Origin: Collinsella sp. | GTDB taxonomy: Bacteria; Actinomycetota; Coriobacteriia; Coriobacteriales; Coriobacteriaceae | Assembly: GCA_019414545.1 (NCBI GenBank) | Contig: DXLV01000003.1 | Location: 1 to 41,785 of the forward strand | DNA length: 41,785 nucleotides | Direction: 5' to 3' | Part shown: positions 22,887-32,187 of the stretch, piece by piece | Position numbering within the stretch: position 1 is the stretch's first letter | Layout: the number at the start of each line of letters is the position of its first letter | The notes under the pieces: model-generated | What the model saw: only the letters and a program-made list of their open reading frames with translations | Told to the model about the DNA's origin: nothing | Databases searched by the model: none | Position numbers and translations under genes: made by a program

Positions 22887-24341
22887 ATGGCTCATATCGC
22901 AACCAATCCGTATCTGCCGGGATGGGAGTATATCCCCGATGGCGAACCGCATGTCTTTGGTGACCGAGTCTACGTGTATGGAAGCCATGACGCACCCGAG
23001 GGCACCGCATACTGCCCGGGTGACTACGTGTGCTGGTCAGCTCCGGTGGACGATCTGGGCTCCTGGACGTTTGAGGGGACCATCTGGCGCAAAGAGGATG
23101 ACCCGGCCAATGTCGATCGAACCAGGTACGGCGCGCCCGATGTGTGCCGGGGTGCCGACGGGCGGTTCTATCTGTATTACTTCACGCTAAGCATGACGAG
23201 CGGTTGCATCATGTCGGTCGCCGTGTGCGATGAGCCGGCGGGACGCTACCGCTATCTGGGCCCTATTGCCAAGCCCGACGGCTCGCCGTTTGCGGGCGAG
23301 GAGGGCTGGGGTATGCCCTTTGACCCGGCAGTCCTTCCCTGCGGGGACGGGGGTTGCTGGCTCTACTATGGGTTTGGCGCCAAGAAGCCGAGCTCGCGCA
23401 TGCCCGCATGTTCCATGGAGGGCGGCTACGTGGTGCGGCTCGGCGCCGATATGCGCACGATGGCTGCGGCACCCAAGCATCTGGCTCCGGCAGTGACGCA
23501 GGCGGCGGACACGGGTTTTGAAGGGCATGCCTTCTTTGAGGCCTCGAGCATCCGCGTGCTCGACGGGCGCTACTACTTTGTCTACTCGAGCGAAAACGGA
23601 CATGAGCTCTGCTGGGCCACGATGCCAACGCCGGAAGGTCCGGTAACCTACGGCGGCGTGCTCGTTTCCAACGGCGATGTGGGCCTGCCCGGGCACGAGG
23701 CCGAGGACGCCGCTGTGATGGACCTGGGCAACAACCATGGCGGCATGGCGCGCATTGCCGGGCGCGACTACATCTTCTATCACCGTCATACGCACGGTGC
23801 GCAGCACGCGCGCCAGGGGTGCGCTGAGCCCATCGAGATTGCTTCCGATGGACATATCGAACAAGTAGAGATAACGAGCTGTGGGCTCAATGGCGGAGCG
23901 CTTCCTTGCGGGCGCGCGTACCCGGCGAGTATTTGCTGCTACTTGGTGGGGCCGGCCGGCGCGGTTCACTATTCCGGCAATCTGGAAATCGCCGATAACC
24001 ATCCGGTGATTACCCAGGAAGTCGATGCGGGCTGTGTGACTTCGGCACGTACCCATGTGGCCAACCTCTGCGATGGAGCGGGCGTGGGCTACAAATACCT
24101 GGCGTTTTCCGGTGCGGAGCGCACGGTGGAGCTCGAGGTGCGCGGGGATCTTGCCGGTGTGGTGAGTGTACGCTTGGACGCGCCGGATGGCGCTGAGTTG
24201 ACGCGCGTCGAGCTCGTGCCAGGCGAGGGCTGGTGCACGGTGGTCGCATCCCTGACGAAGACCGTTGCCGGTGACCATGCACTCTACCTGGCTATCGAGG
24301 GCGTCGGTTCGGTCGATCTCGCCTCGTTTGCCGTCCTTTAA
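22887..24341 (+). CDS. glycoside hydrolase family 43 arabinosidase/xylosidase-like
   Basis: 484 aa. The five-bladed GH43 propeller occupies about 1-310, with likely base D18 in EYIPDGEPHVFGDRVYVYGSHD (14-35), pKa modulator D85 in YGAPD and acid E218 in HAFFEASSIR. The C-terminal part (about 330-484) is a beta-rich carbohydrate-binding-like domain. GH43 members remove alpha-L-arabinofuranosyl or beta-xylosyl groups from plant glycans. No signal peptide. It starts after GATAGGAGGGG. In the gap of 104 nt after GH3 nothing else was seen. It is transcribed with GH3 and GH35, suggesting sequential trimming of an imported oligosaccharide or glycoside. Confidence 0.88.
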   Translation: MAHIATNPYLPGWEYIPDGEPHVFGDRVYVYGSHDAPEGTAYCPGDYVCWSAPVDDLGSWTFEGTIWRKEDDPANVDRTRYGAPDVCRGADGRFYLYYFTLSMTSGCIMSVAVCDEPAGRYRYLGPIAKPDGSPFAGEEGWGMPFDPAVLPCGDGGCWLYYGFGAKKPSSRMPACSMEGGYVVRLGADMRTMAAAPKHLAPAVTQAADTGFEGHAFFEASSIRVLDGRYYFVYSSENGHELCWATMPTPEGPVTYGGVLVSNGDVGLPGHEAEDAAVMDLGNNHGGMARIAGRDYIFYHRHTHGAQHARQGCAEPIEIASDGHIEQVEITSCGLNGGALPCGRAYPASICCYLVGPAGAVHYSGNLEIADNHPVITQEVDAGCVTSARTHVANLCDGAGVGYKYLAFSGAERTVELEVRGDLAGVVSVRLDAPDGAELTRVELVPGEGWCTVVASLTKTVAGDHALYLAIEGVGSVDLASFAVL

Positions 24342-24463
24342 CCCATCTCCCATCGGAGGGGCGGGCTCGCACGGACGACAGGTAGGCCCTGGTCGCGCGT
24401 CCGGTGCTCTCAACATGGCTCGGCCCTCAGGGGGTTGAAACAAAACGGAAGAATGGAGTTGCC

Positions 24464-26062
24464 ATGGCGGAGATTCCGCAGTTGTACACCTGTGCTGGCG
24501 GCGGGCAACGCCTGATGGTGGACGGCCGGCCCTATACGCTGTTTGCGGGCGAGTGCCATAACTCCGCCTCGGGTGGGCGCCGCGCTTTTGCGGATGCTCT
24601 CGATCGCGCGCGGGCGCTCGGTATGAATACCGTGCTCGCCCCGGTTACCTGGGAGCTTTTGGAGCCCGCAGAGGGCGAGTTTGACTTTGGCCAAGTGGAC
24701 ATGATGCTCGAGCTTGCCCGCGAGCGCGGGCTGCACCTGGGCGTGCTGTGGTTTGGCGCGTACAAAAATGCGCAGTGCTACTATGCGCCCGCGTGGGTCA
24801 AACGCGATATCGAGCGTTTTCGCCGTGCGCAGATGGTGCCCGGGCAGAACAAGGTTCGCTATGCCGAGTTTCATAACTTTGAGATCACGGCGCTTTCGCT
24901 CTATTGCGAGGAGACGCGCGCGGCGGATGCCGGCGCCTACGCGGCTTTGATGGCGCACCTGCGCGAGGTGGATGCGCAAGATCATACGGTGATACTCGTG
25001 CAGGTAGAAAACGAGTGCGGCCAGATGGTCGCGGCACGTGAGCACTCGCCTTGGGCGGATGCCGCCTTTGCGGAGAGCGTGCCTACGGAGCTGATCGAGG
25101 CGCTTGCGGTCGATCCTACCTCCCTGGCGTCTGAGCTTGCGGAAGCCCTTGAAGCGGGCGCCGGCTCTGGTTCGTGGGAACAGGTTTTTGGCGAGCATGC
25201 CGAGGAGATGTTTACCACCTACCACATGGCTCGCTACGTGGAGACGGTCGCCGCAGCGGGCCGCGCCGAGCATCCGCTGCCCACGGCCTGCAATTGCTGG
25301 CTCGACAAGGGTCACAAGCCTGGGCGCTTTCCCACGGGCGGTCCCAACCTGCGCGTGATGGGCGTGTGGAAGCATGCCGCCCCGAGCATCGACATGCTGG
25401 GCCCCGATATCTACATCCCGGCGTTTTGCAAGGTCTGCGACGGATATGCGTGCGAGGACAACCCGCTCTTTATCCCCGAGACCGCGACGCACGCCTACGC
25501 CGCCGCGCGCCAGGTCTGGGCGGTGGCCCATCACCATGCCCTGTGCTTCGCTCCTTTTGGCTACGAGGAGATGGGCGAGCCCTTTGGCGATTCGGCGGGT
25601 ATTCTCTTTGGCATGGATACGAGCGACCCCGCTTTGCTCACGCCTCAGGACCGGGAGGAATATGCGGAGGTCACGCGTGGGCTGGCTCAGTTATTTGAAC
25701 TTGCCGAGGACGATGCCGCGTACGCGACGCTCGATGCCGTGACGAGTGAGGTGGCAGCCGAGGGCCTGCTCGATATGGGTTCCATAGCAATTAAGGTGAG
25801 CTTTGATGAGGGTGCCCTGCCCGGTGCGTGTGCGGCCCTTCGCGCCGCCGACGGCGCCGTGTACCTGCTTGCGCTTCGTTGCGGCTTGGCGCTCGAGTCG
25901 CACGCGGCGGGTGAGCCGCATGTGGATGTGGCGTCGCTCGAGACGGGGACCGTTGAGAACGGCGCGTGGGTGCGCGACTGCCGTCTCAACGGCGACGAGG
26001 TCGCCATTATGCGCTATAGCTCTCCCGTGCTTCTTCGTTTGGAGGCCATCACGTACGCTTAG
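24464..26062 (+). CDS. glycoside hydrolase family 35 beta-galactosidase-like (DUF5597 type)
   Basis: 532 aa. GH35 TIM barrel with acid/base E184 in VENECGQM (181-188) and nucleophile E339 in PLFIPETATHAYA. The N-terminal FAGECHNSASG block and LGMNTVLAPVTWELLEPAEG (52-71) are typical. The C-terminal region (about 400-532) corresponds to the DUF5597 accessory domain. The subgroup includes beta-galactosidases acting on xyloglucan or plant side chains. No signal peptide, so cytoplasmic. The ATG lies about 10 nt after a GGAAGAATGGAG stretch; the reading from 24404 is rejected. Downstream is a 247-nt gap with a promoter for the GH1 gene. Confidence 0.86.
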   Translation: MAEIPQLYTCAGGGQRLMVDGRPYTLFAGECHNSASGGRRAFADALDRARALGMNTVLAPVTWELLEPAEGEFDFGQVDMMLELARERGLHLGVLWFGAYKNAQCYYAPAWVKRDIERFRRAQMVPGQNKVRYAEFHNFEITALSLYCEETRAADAGAYAALMAHLREVDAQDHTVILVQVENECGQMVAAREHSPWADAAFAESVPTELIEALAVDPTSLASELAEALEAGAGSGSWEQVFGEHAEEMFTTYHMARYVETVAAAGRAEHPLPTACNCWLDKGHKPGRFPTGGPNLRVMGVWKHAAPSIDMLGPDIYIPAFCKVCDGYACEDNPLFIPETATHAYAAARQVWAVAHHHALCFAPFGYEEMGEPFGDSAGILFGMDTSDPALLTPQDREEYAEVTRGLAQLFELAEDDAAYATLDAVTSEVAAEGLLDMGSIAIKVSFDEGALPGACAALRAADGAVYLLALRCGLALESHAAGEPHVDVASLETGTVENGAWVRDCRLNGDEVAIMRYSSPVLLRLEAITYA

Positions 26063-26095
26063 CCGCAGTCATTGCCGCCCGGCCCCTCACTTCCT

Positions 26096-26125
26096 TTCCT
26101 TCCCGGGGACGGGTTCCTGTGGAGG
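26096..26125. repeat. degenerate REP-like motif
   Basis: CTTTCC, then CCCGGGGACGGGTTCC and GGAGGAAA form a loose inverted pattern around GGGGACGGG, recalling the GGGGAC repeats elsewhere. Poorly conserved; function unknown. Confidence 0.35.
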
Positions 26126-26244
26126 AAAAACTTCGAGAGGCGAACCTGTTGCCAGGGGAGGAAGCGAGGTATCAGAAAGTGTCAGGCAGGGGCGGCTGCC
26201 GGGCCGCCGTGTGCGAAAAGAAGTGTCGGCCTGCGTCGTTGCCG

Positions 26245-26273
26245 TTGAGTAGCGCGCTGCTTACGGGGATACT
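26245..26273 (+). promoter_or_regulatory. candidate promoter for the second 6-phospho-beta-glucosidase
   Basis: TTGAGT (26245-26250) and GATACT (26268-26273) are 17 nt apart, placing a start site about 30 nt before the coding sequence. The gene may therefore be expressed independently of the upstream glycosidases. Confidence 0.5.
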
Positions 26274-26309
26274 GAAACCACGACAAACAGCGTGTGAAAG
26301 GATTGATGC

Positions 26310-27740
26310 ATGGCTTTCCGTAAAGACTTCCTGTGGGGCGGCGCGACGGCTGCCAACCAGTGCGAGGGCGCTTACGACGTGGATGGCCGCGGCCTGGCCA
26401 ACGTGGACGTGGCGCCGCACGGCCCCGAGCGCTATGCGGTGGTCTCCGGCCAGCGCAAGATGCTCGACTTCGAGGACGGCTATTACTACCCCGCGCAGAC
26501 CGGCATCGATTTCTATCACCACTACAAGGAGGACATCGCCCTCTTTGCCGAGATGGGCTTTAAGACCTTCCGCATGAGCCTGGCCTGGACCCGCATCTTC
26601 CCCAACGGCGACGAGACTGAGCCCAACGAGGCCGGCCTGGCCTTCTACGAGGACGTGTTCCGCGAGTGTCAGGCGCACGGCATTGAGCCGCTCGTGACCA
26701 TCACGCACTTCGACTGCCCGATTCACCTCATCAAGGAGTACGGCGGCTGGCGCAACCGCAAGCTCATCGACTTCTACAAGAACCTCGCGACCACGATCTT
26801 CACCCGCTACAAGGGCCTGGTAAAGTACTGGCTTACCTTCAACGAGATCAATATGATCTTGCACCTGCCGTTTATGGGTGCCGGTCTGGTCTTTGAGGAG
26901 GGCGAGAACAAGGAGGCCGTCGAGTACCTGGCCGCCCACAACGAGCTCGTCGCCAGCGCTTGGGCAACCAAGATCGCTCACGAGATCGACCCTGAGGTCA
27001 AGATCGGTTGCATGCTTGCCGCAGGTAGCTACTACCCCTACAGCTGCCGTCCGGGCGATGTGCGCCAAGCGCAGATTGACAACCAGAGCAACTATTTCTT
27101 CGTCGACGTTCAGAGCCGCGGCTACTACCCGGCCTATGCCGTCAAGAAGCTCGAGCGTTTGGGCATCGATGTGGGCATGACGGATGAGGACCGCGAGATC
27201 CTGGCCGCCAACACCGTCGACTTCATCAGCTTTAGCTATTACAGCACCCGTTGCTCCGCCGGTGCCGATAACCCCGATGTCGAGCGCACCCAGGGCAACG
27301 CCTTCGCCGGCGCCAAGAACCCCTACCTGCAGGAGAGCCAGTGGGGCTGGGCCATCGATCCGCTGGGCTTCCGCATCACCCTCAACGACCTGTACGACCG
27401 TTATCAGAAGCCGCTGTTTGTGGTCGAGAACGGCCTGGGCGCCAAGGATGTTGTCGAGGAGGATGGCTCCATCAACGACGACTACCGTATCGACTACCTG
27501 CGCCAGCATATCGCCGCGATGCGCGATGCGGTGACCGAGGACGGCGTTGACCTGCTGGGCTACACCACCTGGGGCCCAATCGACCTGGTGTCTGCCGGCA
27601 CGGGCGAGATGTCCAAGCGCTACGGCTTTATCTATGTCGACCGCGATGATGCGGGCAACGGCACCCTCAAGCGTTCCAAAAAGAAGAGCTTCGACTGGTA
27701 CAAACACGTCATCGAGACGAACGGCGAGGACCTGGCCTAA
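26310..27740 (+). CDS. 6-phospho-beta-glucosidase (GH1, second)
   Basis: 476 aa. Catalytic acid/base E179 in TFNEIN and nucleophile E373 in VVENGLG. The LVSAGTGEMSKRYGF region near the C-terminus carries the Ser/Lys/Tyr phosphate-binding set of 6-phospho-glycosidases. It converts imported phosphorylated beta-glucosides to glucose 6-phosphate. No signal peptide. The start follows GAAAGG. It is paralogous to the gene at 7260 but has the GC-rich codon use of its surroundings. It lies last in the second PTS locus and is followed by a strong terminator. It is the only enzyme of this locus that clearly acts on a PTS product. Confidence 0.94.
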   Translation: MAFRKDFLWGGATAANQCEGAYDVDGRGLANVDVAPHGPERYAVVSGQRKMLDFEDGYYYPAQTGIDFYHHYKEDIALFAEMGFKTFRMSLAWTRIFPNGDETEPNEAGLAFYEDVFRECQAHGIEPLVTITHFDCPIHLIKEYGGWRNRKLIDFYKNLATTIFTRYKGLVKYWLTFNEINMILHLPFMGAGLVFEEGENKEAVEYLAAHNELVASAWATKIAHEIDPEVKIGCMLAAGSYYPYSCRPGDVRQAQIDNQSNYFFVDVQSRGYYPAYAVKKLERLGIDVGMTDEDREILAANTVDFISFSYYSTRCSAGADNPDVERTQGNAFAGAKNPYLQESQWGWAIDPLGFRITLNDLYDRYQKPLFVVENGLGAKDVVEEDGSINDDYRIDYLRQHIAAMRDAVTEDGVDLLGYTTWGPIDLVSAGTGEMSKRYGFIYVDRDDAGNGTLKRSKKKSFDWYKHVIETNGEDLA

Positions 27741-27770
27741 GGCTTCCCAACAACCATAGCCTCCTAACCA

Positions 27771-27809
27771 AAACGCCCGGCGAGCAGTTAATGCCCGCCA
27801 GGCGTTTTG
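27771..27809 (+). terminator. rho-independent terminator after the GH1 gene
   Basis: AAACGCC-CGGCGAGCA (27771-27786) folds on TGCCCGCCAGGCGTTT (27791-27806) with small mismatches, followed by TGTT and A-rich sequence. Confidence 0.85.
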
Positions 27810-27826
27810 TTAAAAGAAGTGAAAGC

Positions 27827-27994
27827 ACTCATTGGGGACGTACTTAAATGAGTGCCCGCAGAATGAGAGTGGATAATCTCCCGTTTTTAGCCTGTTTGTG
27901 GGCTCAAAGTGGGAGATTATCCACTCTCGCCATTTGGGCGTCCAAAAAACCTCGCTCGTTTTGTCTTAGTCATTGGGGACGTTCTTAAACGACT
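27827..27994. repeat. composite GGGGAC repeat element, copy 1
   Basis: A 27-nt palindromic unit (ACTCATT...AATGAGT, 27827-27853) precedes a perfect 18-bp inverted repeat GAGAGTGGATAATCTCCC (27865-27882) / 27911-27928. CATTTGGGCGTCCAAAAA and a variant unit (27968-27994) follow. About 160 bp is repeated at 36641-36776. A degraded half-unit (AGTCGTTGGCGACGTCCC) continues to about 28012. No gene was seen in 27741-28081. Confidence 0.85.
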
Positions 27995-28066
27995 AGTCGT
28001 TGGCGACGTCCCTCGCCGTCGGCGGATTTTGGGACATGTGGCCCGCTTTTTGGGCCCGCCTGTCGG

Positions 28067-28072
28067 TACACT
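28067..28072 (+). promoter_or_regulatory. candidate -10 box for the sensor operon
   Basis: TACACT lies 9 nt before the ATG at 28082, so the transcript would be leaderless or nearly so. The -35 region is weak (TTTTTG at 28047-28052, spaced 14 nt). Confidence 0.35.
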
Positions 28073-28081
28073 AAAAGCACT

Positions 28082-29965
28082 ATGGGTACCCGCGAGCGAC
28101 ATATCGGCCACGCGACCGCCCGATCCGCGCCCGTGGCGGATCTTAGGGGCGGCAGGCTCTTCGCCATGCCGCGATTCCTTGTTGGCATATCGCATGGCGT
28201 GTATCGCCACCGCGTCTTTGTTATCGCCGGCGCCATTACCGCGCTGTTCCTTATGCTTTTGGCAGTCTTGCCGGCACTGTTCGCCTCCGACCCCAAGCTT
28301 TCCAACACCGTGCCCGCCTATAGCGAGGTGTCCGAAGAGGTCGTGGATGCGCTCGTCCACTCGAGCTCTCTCCCGCTGCTTGTCGCCGCAATTGCATTTT
28401 CAATCTGGGGTGTGTTGGCGTACCTACGCTGCTTGGACTACGTCTTGCGCCGCCGCCTTGTTGCCATCGCCGCCATTTGTGCCCTGTGGATGATCGAGGT
28501 CATCCTCAAATATAAGTCGTTCACGCCGTTCTATGCCACCGTGCTGTGGTACCTGTACTACGTGCCCATGACGCTCATTCCGCTGATCTACCAGCTGTGC
28601 GGTCTGCGCCTCGCGGGTTTGGAACAGCATCGTATGGGGCGTCGGTACCGCACCGTTTTGTGGGTCATGGCTGTCCTGCTTATCGGCTTTGTGCTTACTA
28701 ACGATGTTCATCAGCAGGTCTTCCATTTCGATCGATCGAGTGGAACCTGGAGCAACGATTACACATATGGTTGGGGCTACGGTACCGTTCTGGTATGGAC
28801 AGCCTTTAACTTCGTTGCCTTTTTTATCTTGGTAGGACGGTCCTCGTCTTTTCGTATTCAGCGTTTCTCGGGCACGGCGGCGCTCGTACTGCTGGGTGGC
28901 GCATTCTTTGCCGTCTCGTATGCGTTGCGCGTGCCCTGGGCATGGAGGCTCAACTTTTCGCTCGTCTATTGCGTCCTGTGCGTGGTGGCGATGGAAATCT
29001 GTCTCGATTGCGGTGTCATTCCGTCGTATCACGACATCGCCGGCATCTTCGACACCTTGCCGCTCGACCTCAAAGTTCTAACGCGCGACCTGCAGGAAGT
29101 CTATGCCACGCCGGCGTCAAAGCCAATGCCGGTAGGCGTGCGCGAGGAGTTGCGGACCCAGGAGCACGGCCACGCCCATGCCTTTGCTGTGGCGTCCGAT
29201 CCCGATGTGGTGTACCGTGCCTTTCCACTGCTGGGCGGATCGGCCCTGCTTGCCCAAGACGTGTCGGATCTCAACGAGCTTAACCGTGAACTGGCACATC
29301 GTCGCATGGAACTGCAGCGTCAAAACGAGCTGCTCGCCGCCGACTACGACCTTAAGACGCACCTGGCAGATCAAGAGGCCGAGACCTTGCTGGTCCAAGA
29401 CGTGGACCAAGCGCTTGCCCGTGCGCTCGAAGGGATGTACGACCTGCTGAGCTCGCTGCCGCCGTTGACCGATGAGGCATCTTCGCACGAGCGTTACCGC
29501 ATGCTGCAGCGCGCCAAGATGCTCGTCGCCTATTGCAAACGCAAGGGGTCGCTCACGTTGGCACAGCACGGGGAGAGCGGTTTTGACCGCGACCACATTC
29601 AGCTCATCGCCAACGAGCTCGCAAGTGACCTGCGCACCATCGATGTCGATTGCGCCTCGATTATCGCCATACGGCGCCCGATGCACGCCAGTACGGTAAG
29701 CGCCCTGTACGACTGCGTGTATGACTTTGCGTTTTTTGCCTACACCACCGACCATCCGGCGCTTATGTATCACTTGGGCGACCATGACCGGTGCAGTGTC
29801 GAGCTGCGCGCCACGCTTTTTTCCAACGATGATGAAGATCTTTCGCAGACGCCCGCTGCGCAAGAGCTCGAAAGCGCTCTGCAAGGGCGCAACGTGGCAT
29901 ACCGCCTTGAGGGCGAGCCCGGCCAGCTGCGCATGATCGTCTTGATGCCGAGGGCGGGTGAGTGA
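28082..29965 (+). CDS. membrane sensor protein, degenerate histidine-kinase-like
   Basis: 627 aa. A hydrophobic N-terminal segment (about 45-70) is followed by around six further membrane segments to about residue 310. A cytoplasmic linker follows, then a long charged helix or coiled coil (about 395-450, LNELNRELAHRRMELQRQNE) and a C-terminal domain. No convincing H-box or N/G-box of an active kinase ATPase was found. The C-terminus has a SALYDCVYDFAFFAY stretch where a kinase N-box would lie. The ATG at 28082 may be leaderless; M29 at 28166 is an alternative start. It overlaps or abuts the true kinase gene at 29965, so the two probably act together, this one perhaps as sensor or regulatory partner. 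Confidence 0.7.
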   Translation: MGTRERHIGHATARSAPVADLRGGRLFAMPRFLVGISHGVYRHRVFVIAGAITALFLMLLAVLPALFASDPKLSNTVPAYSEVSEEVVDALVHSSSLPLLVAAIAFSIWGVLAYLRCLDYVLRRRLVAIAAICALWMIEVILKYKSFTPFYATVLWYLYYVPMTLIPLIYQLCGLRLAGLEQHRMGRRYRTVLWVMAVLLIGFVLTNDVHQQVFHFDRSSGTWSNDYTYGWGYGTVLVWTAFNFVAFFILVGRSSSFRIQRFSGTAALVLLGGAFFAVSYALRVPWAWRLNFSLVYCVLCVVAMEICLDCGVIPSYHDIAGIFDTLPLDLKVLTRDLQEVYATPASKPMPVGVREELRTQEHGHAHAFAVASDPDVVYRAFPLLGGSALLAQDVSDLNELNRELAHRRMELQRQNELLAADYDLKTHLADQEAETLLVQDVDQALARALEGMYDLLSSLPPLTDEASSHERYRMLQRAKMLVAYCKRKGSLTLAQHGESGFDRDHIQLIANELASDLRTIDVDCASIIAIRRPMHASTVSALYDCVYDFAFFAYTTDHPALMYHLGDHDRCSVELRATLFSNDDEDLSQTPAAQELESALQGRNVAYRLEGEPGQLRMIVLMPRAGE

Positions 29966-29967
29966 CG

Positions 29968-31461
29968 ATGCAGATTTCGCTCATCCTTCCCCAAATCGTT
30001 GCGCTCGATGTTGTCTTTGCCCTGGCTGCGTGTCTGCAGACGATCCACGTCCCGCTCATCGCATCGCGCCGCTCGTCCTATAACCGTAAGGTGATTTGTG
30101 CCTACGAGACGAGCCTTGTGCTTCACCTGATGATTTCGGCGCTCATCTTATTCGCGTCGTCTGGCTCGTATCTGGTGGCGCCGCTTGACTTTTGCGCCAG
30201 GGCAATGGGCGGAGTGCTGTGGCTCAATGCCGCGATCTTTGCCTATGGCGTGGTGCTTATGGTGCACTATCGTCGCCCTGTCATGCTGGCCGAGCTGCTG
30301 CTTGTTGTCGCCGTTACACCGCCGGTGGTTTTTGCCATGGGCTCGGCGTGGGCCGTTGTCCTTGTCGCAGAGGGTGCGTTTTTCCTGTTCCGCTCCATCG
30401 CGGCGCTCTTGATGGACGTCCGTAACCGCCAAGAGGACATCACCGCGTTCTCGACGATTGAAACCATCAACGTGATTCCCGTGGGCATCCTGTATCTGGA
30501 CTCGAGGGGCCGTCCACTGCTCATGAACCGCTGCATGCGCAAAAACCTGGTGGAGCTTCATATGCCCACCGACCTAGGCGATATGAGCGGTACATGGAAC
30601 GACCTGCGCAAGCTCAGCATGCAAATGCCCGAAGGCGGTAAGAACCGCGTGCGGATCAGCCTGGACCGCTTTGGTGAGGCGCGTGCGGTGGTCGAGGTTT
30701 CTCCCGCCGAGATTCGCCTGTTTGTGTGCGATGGCGTTATGGTCTCGGGCCGTTCGTTCGAGCGCATAATCGGTCTGGACGTGACAGAGTATGCGCATGC
30801 GCATGACCGCCTGGCGCAGGCCAACCACCTGCTTGAGCTTGCGGGCCAAGAGCTCCAGGCCCAGATCGAAGAAGTCAAAAAAGTTGCCGACAATGCGGCC
30901 TATCTGCGCATGCGCGCCCGCGTTCACGATGTGATCGGCCAGCGCCTATCAATCCTTCATCGCTATTTGGAGGAGGGGCGCTTGGACGACGAGTCGCTCG
31001 AGCAGATCGACCCGCTGCTGCGCTCAATCGCTGCCGATCTGCGCAGCGGGGGCGACACCGAACCGGCAGAGCAACTGGGCGATATCGTCCATGCTTTTGG
31101 CCTGGTGAGCGTGCAGATCGATGTTGAGGGTGCGCTGCCTGAGGACGCGCGTGTCGCCGCTGCCTTTTTGCAGATTATCCGCGAGGCCTCGACCAACGCC
31201 ACCAAGCATGCGCAGGCGCATCGGGTCCATGTGCGCTTGTGGCAGGAGAGGACGGATGCTGACGCCGTCGCGCACATGACGATTTCTAACGACGGGTCCC
31301 CGGCCCCCGTATCGTATCGCGAGGGAACGGGAATCCCAGGTATGAGGCATGTCGCGCAAGATCTGGGTGGCAGCCTAGAGGTCCACGCCACCCCGCCCTT
31401 TACGCTTACGGTATCCATTCCGCTTAACGCCAACGACACGTCCCAAAGGAGAAACTCATGA
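29968..31461 (+). CDS. membrane sensor histidine kinase (NarL/DegS-type)
   Basis: 497 aa. Five or so N-terminal membrane segments (about 5-148), a PAS-like region (about 166-275, VIPVGILYLDSRGRPLLMN), a coiled coil (about 280-310), then the dimerisation domain with phospho-acceptor H320 in RVHDVIGQRLS. The HATPase domain has N410 in REASTNATKHA and a GIPGMRHVAQDLGG G-box. The HDxxGQ motif is typical of kinases that pair with LuxR/NarL-type regulators, the next gene here. A GTG at 29962, overlapping the upstream stop by 4 nt, is an equally possible start. Its stop overlaps the regulator start (ATGA). The signal is unknown. Confidence 0.88.
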   Translation: MQISLILPQIVALDVVFALAACLQTIHVPLIASRRSSYNRKVICAYETSLVLHLMISALILFASSGSYLVAPLDFCARAMGGVLWLNAAIFAYGVVLMVHYRRPVMLAELLLVVAVTPPVVFAMGSAWAVVLVAEGAFFLFRSIAALLMDVRNRQEDITAFSTIETINVIPVGILYLDSRGRPLLMNRCMRKNLVELHMPTDLGDMSGTWNDLRKLSMQMPEGGKNRVRISLDRFGEARAVVEVSPAEIRLFVCDGVMVSGRSFERIIGLDVTEYAHAHDRLAQANHLLELAGQELQAQIEEVKKVADNAAYLRMRARVHDVIGQRLSILHRYLEEGRLDDESLEQIDPLLRSIAADLRSGGDTEPAEQLGDIVHAFGLVSVQIDVEGALPEDARVAAAFLQIIREASTNATKHAQAHRVHVRLWQERTDADAVAHMTISNDGSPAPVSYREGTGIPGMRHVAQDLGGSLEVHATPPFTLTVSIPLNANDTSQRRNS

Positions 31462-32078
31462 TCCGCGTGTTAATTGTCGAAGATCAGGCCATCCTGCGCG
31501 AGAGCCTGGCGCGCTCCGTTGGCGACCAGCCCGATATGACCGTCGTTGCCGCGATCGCCGATGCCTCCGAGGCCTTGGGTGTCGCGCTCAAGGAGCGCCC
31601 GGACATGATACTGATGGACGTGTGCACCGAACACGATTCAAACGGCATCGTGGCGGCGGCACGCATCAAGGAGCAGCTGCCCGAGTGTCGCATCATTATC
31701 ATGACAGGCATGCCCGAGATCACCTTTGTCGATCAGGCCCGCGAGGCGGGCGTCGATAGCTTTGTGTACAAGAACGTCGGTATCGACGAGCTGTTCGCCG
31801 TGATGCGCTCCACGTTGGCTGGCTACTGCACGTTTCCCAAGCCGCCCGAGAGCATTTTTTCGGGTACAGCAGCCCTCGACGATGTCGAGCTATCGATTTT
31901 GCGCCTTGCCTGCGAGGGCAAAAGTCGTCGCGAGATCGCGGCCGAGCTGTTTATGAGTGAGGGCACCATCAAGCGCCGCATCTCGGAGATCCTGAGCAAG
32001 ACCGGCTACGACAACATCATGCGCCTGGCCGTGCATGCGGTGACCGAGGGTAGCATCGTTCCCAACATGGAGCGCTAG
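31458..32078 (+). CDS. LuxR/NarL-family response regulator
   Basis: 206 aa. The receiver domain (1-120) has D54 in LMDVCTEHD as phospho-acceptor, acidic E8-D9 and K104 in VYKNVG. The LuxR-type helix-turn-helix (about 138-195) includes SRREIAAELFMSEGTIKRRI and ILSKTGYDN. DNA-binding transcription factor activated by the upstream kinase. ATGA overlap with the kinase gene. The operon ends in the hairpin at 32105-32139. The target genes are not evident; the adjacent DUF4428/SPFH operon on the other strand is a possible but untested candidate. Confidence 0.93.
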   Translation: MIRVLIVEDQAILRESLARSVGDQPDMTVVAAIADASEALGVALKERPDMILMDVCTEHDSNGIVAAARIKEQLPECRIIIMTGMPEITFVDQAREAGVDSFVYKNVGIDELFAVMRSTLAGYCTFPKPPESIFSGTAALDDVELSILRLACEGKSRREIAAELFMSEGTIKRRISEILSKTGYDNIMRLAVHAVTEGSIVPNMER

Positions 32079-32104
32079 CGCTCGTTGCGCATCGGCATAA
32101 AAGC

Positions 32105-32139
32105 GACGGGGCCGCAGGATCATCTCCTGCGGCCCCGTC
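32105..32139. terminator. shared convergent terminator hairpin
   Basis: GACGGGGCCGCAGG and CCTGCGGCCCCGTC form a perfect 14-bp stem. On the minus strand it is followed by GCTTTT, so it best terminates the lipoprotein operon, but it also lies just after the response regulator. Confidence 0.8.
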
Positions 32140-32187
32140 TGGTGTGCGCGGATGTGTCCGCCAATCCGCGGCTGTCGTGGTCTACCG

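Noticed and set aside
28082..29965. Calling the first sensor an active histidine kinase
   Set aside because: No H-box or ATP-binding N/G boxes were found.
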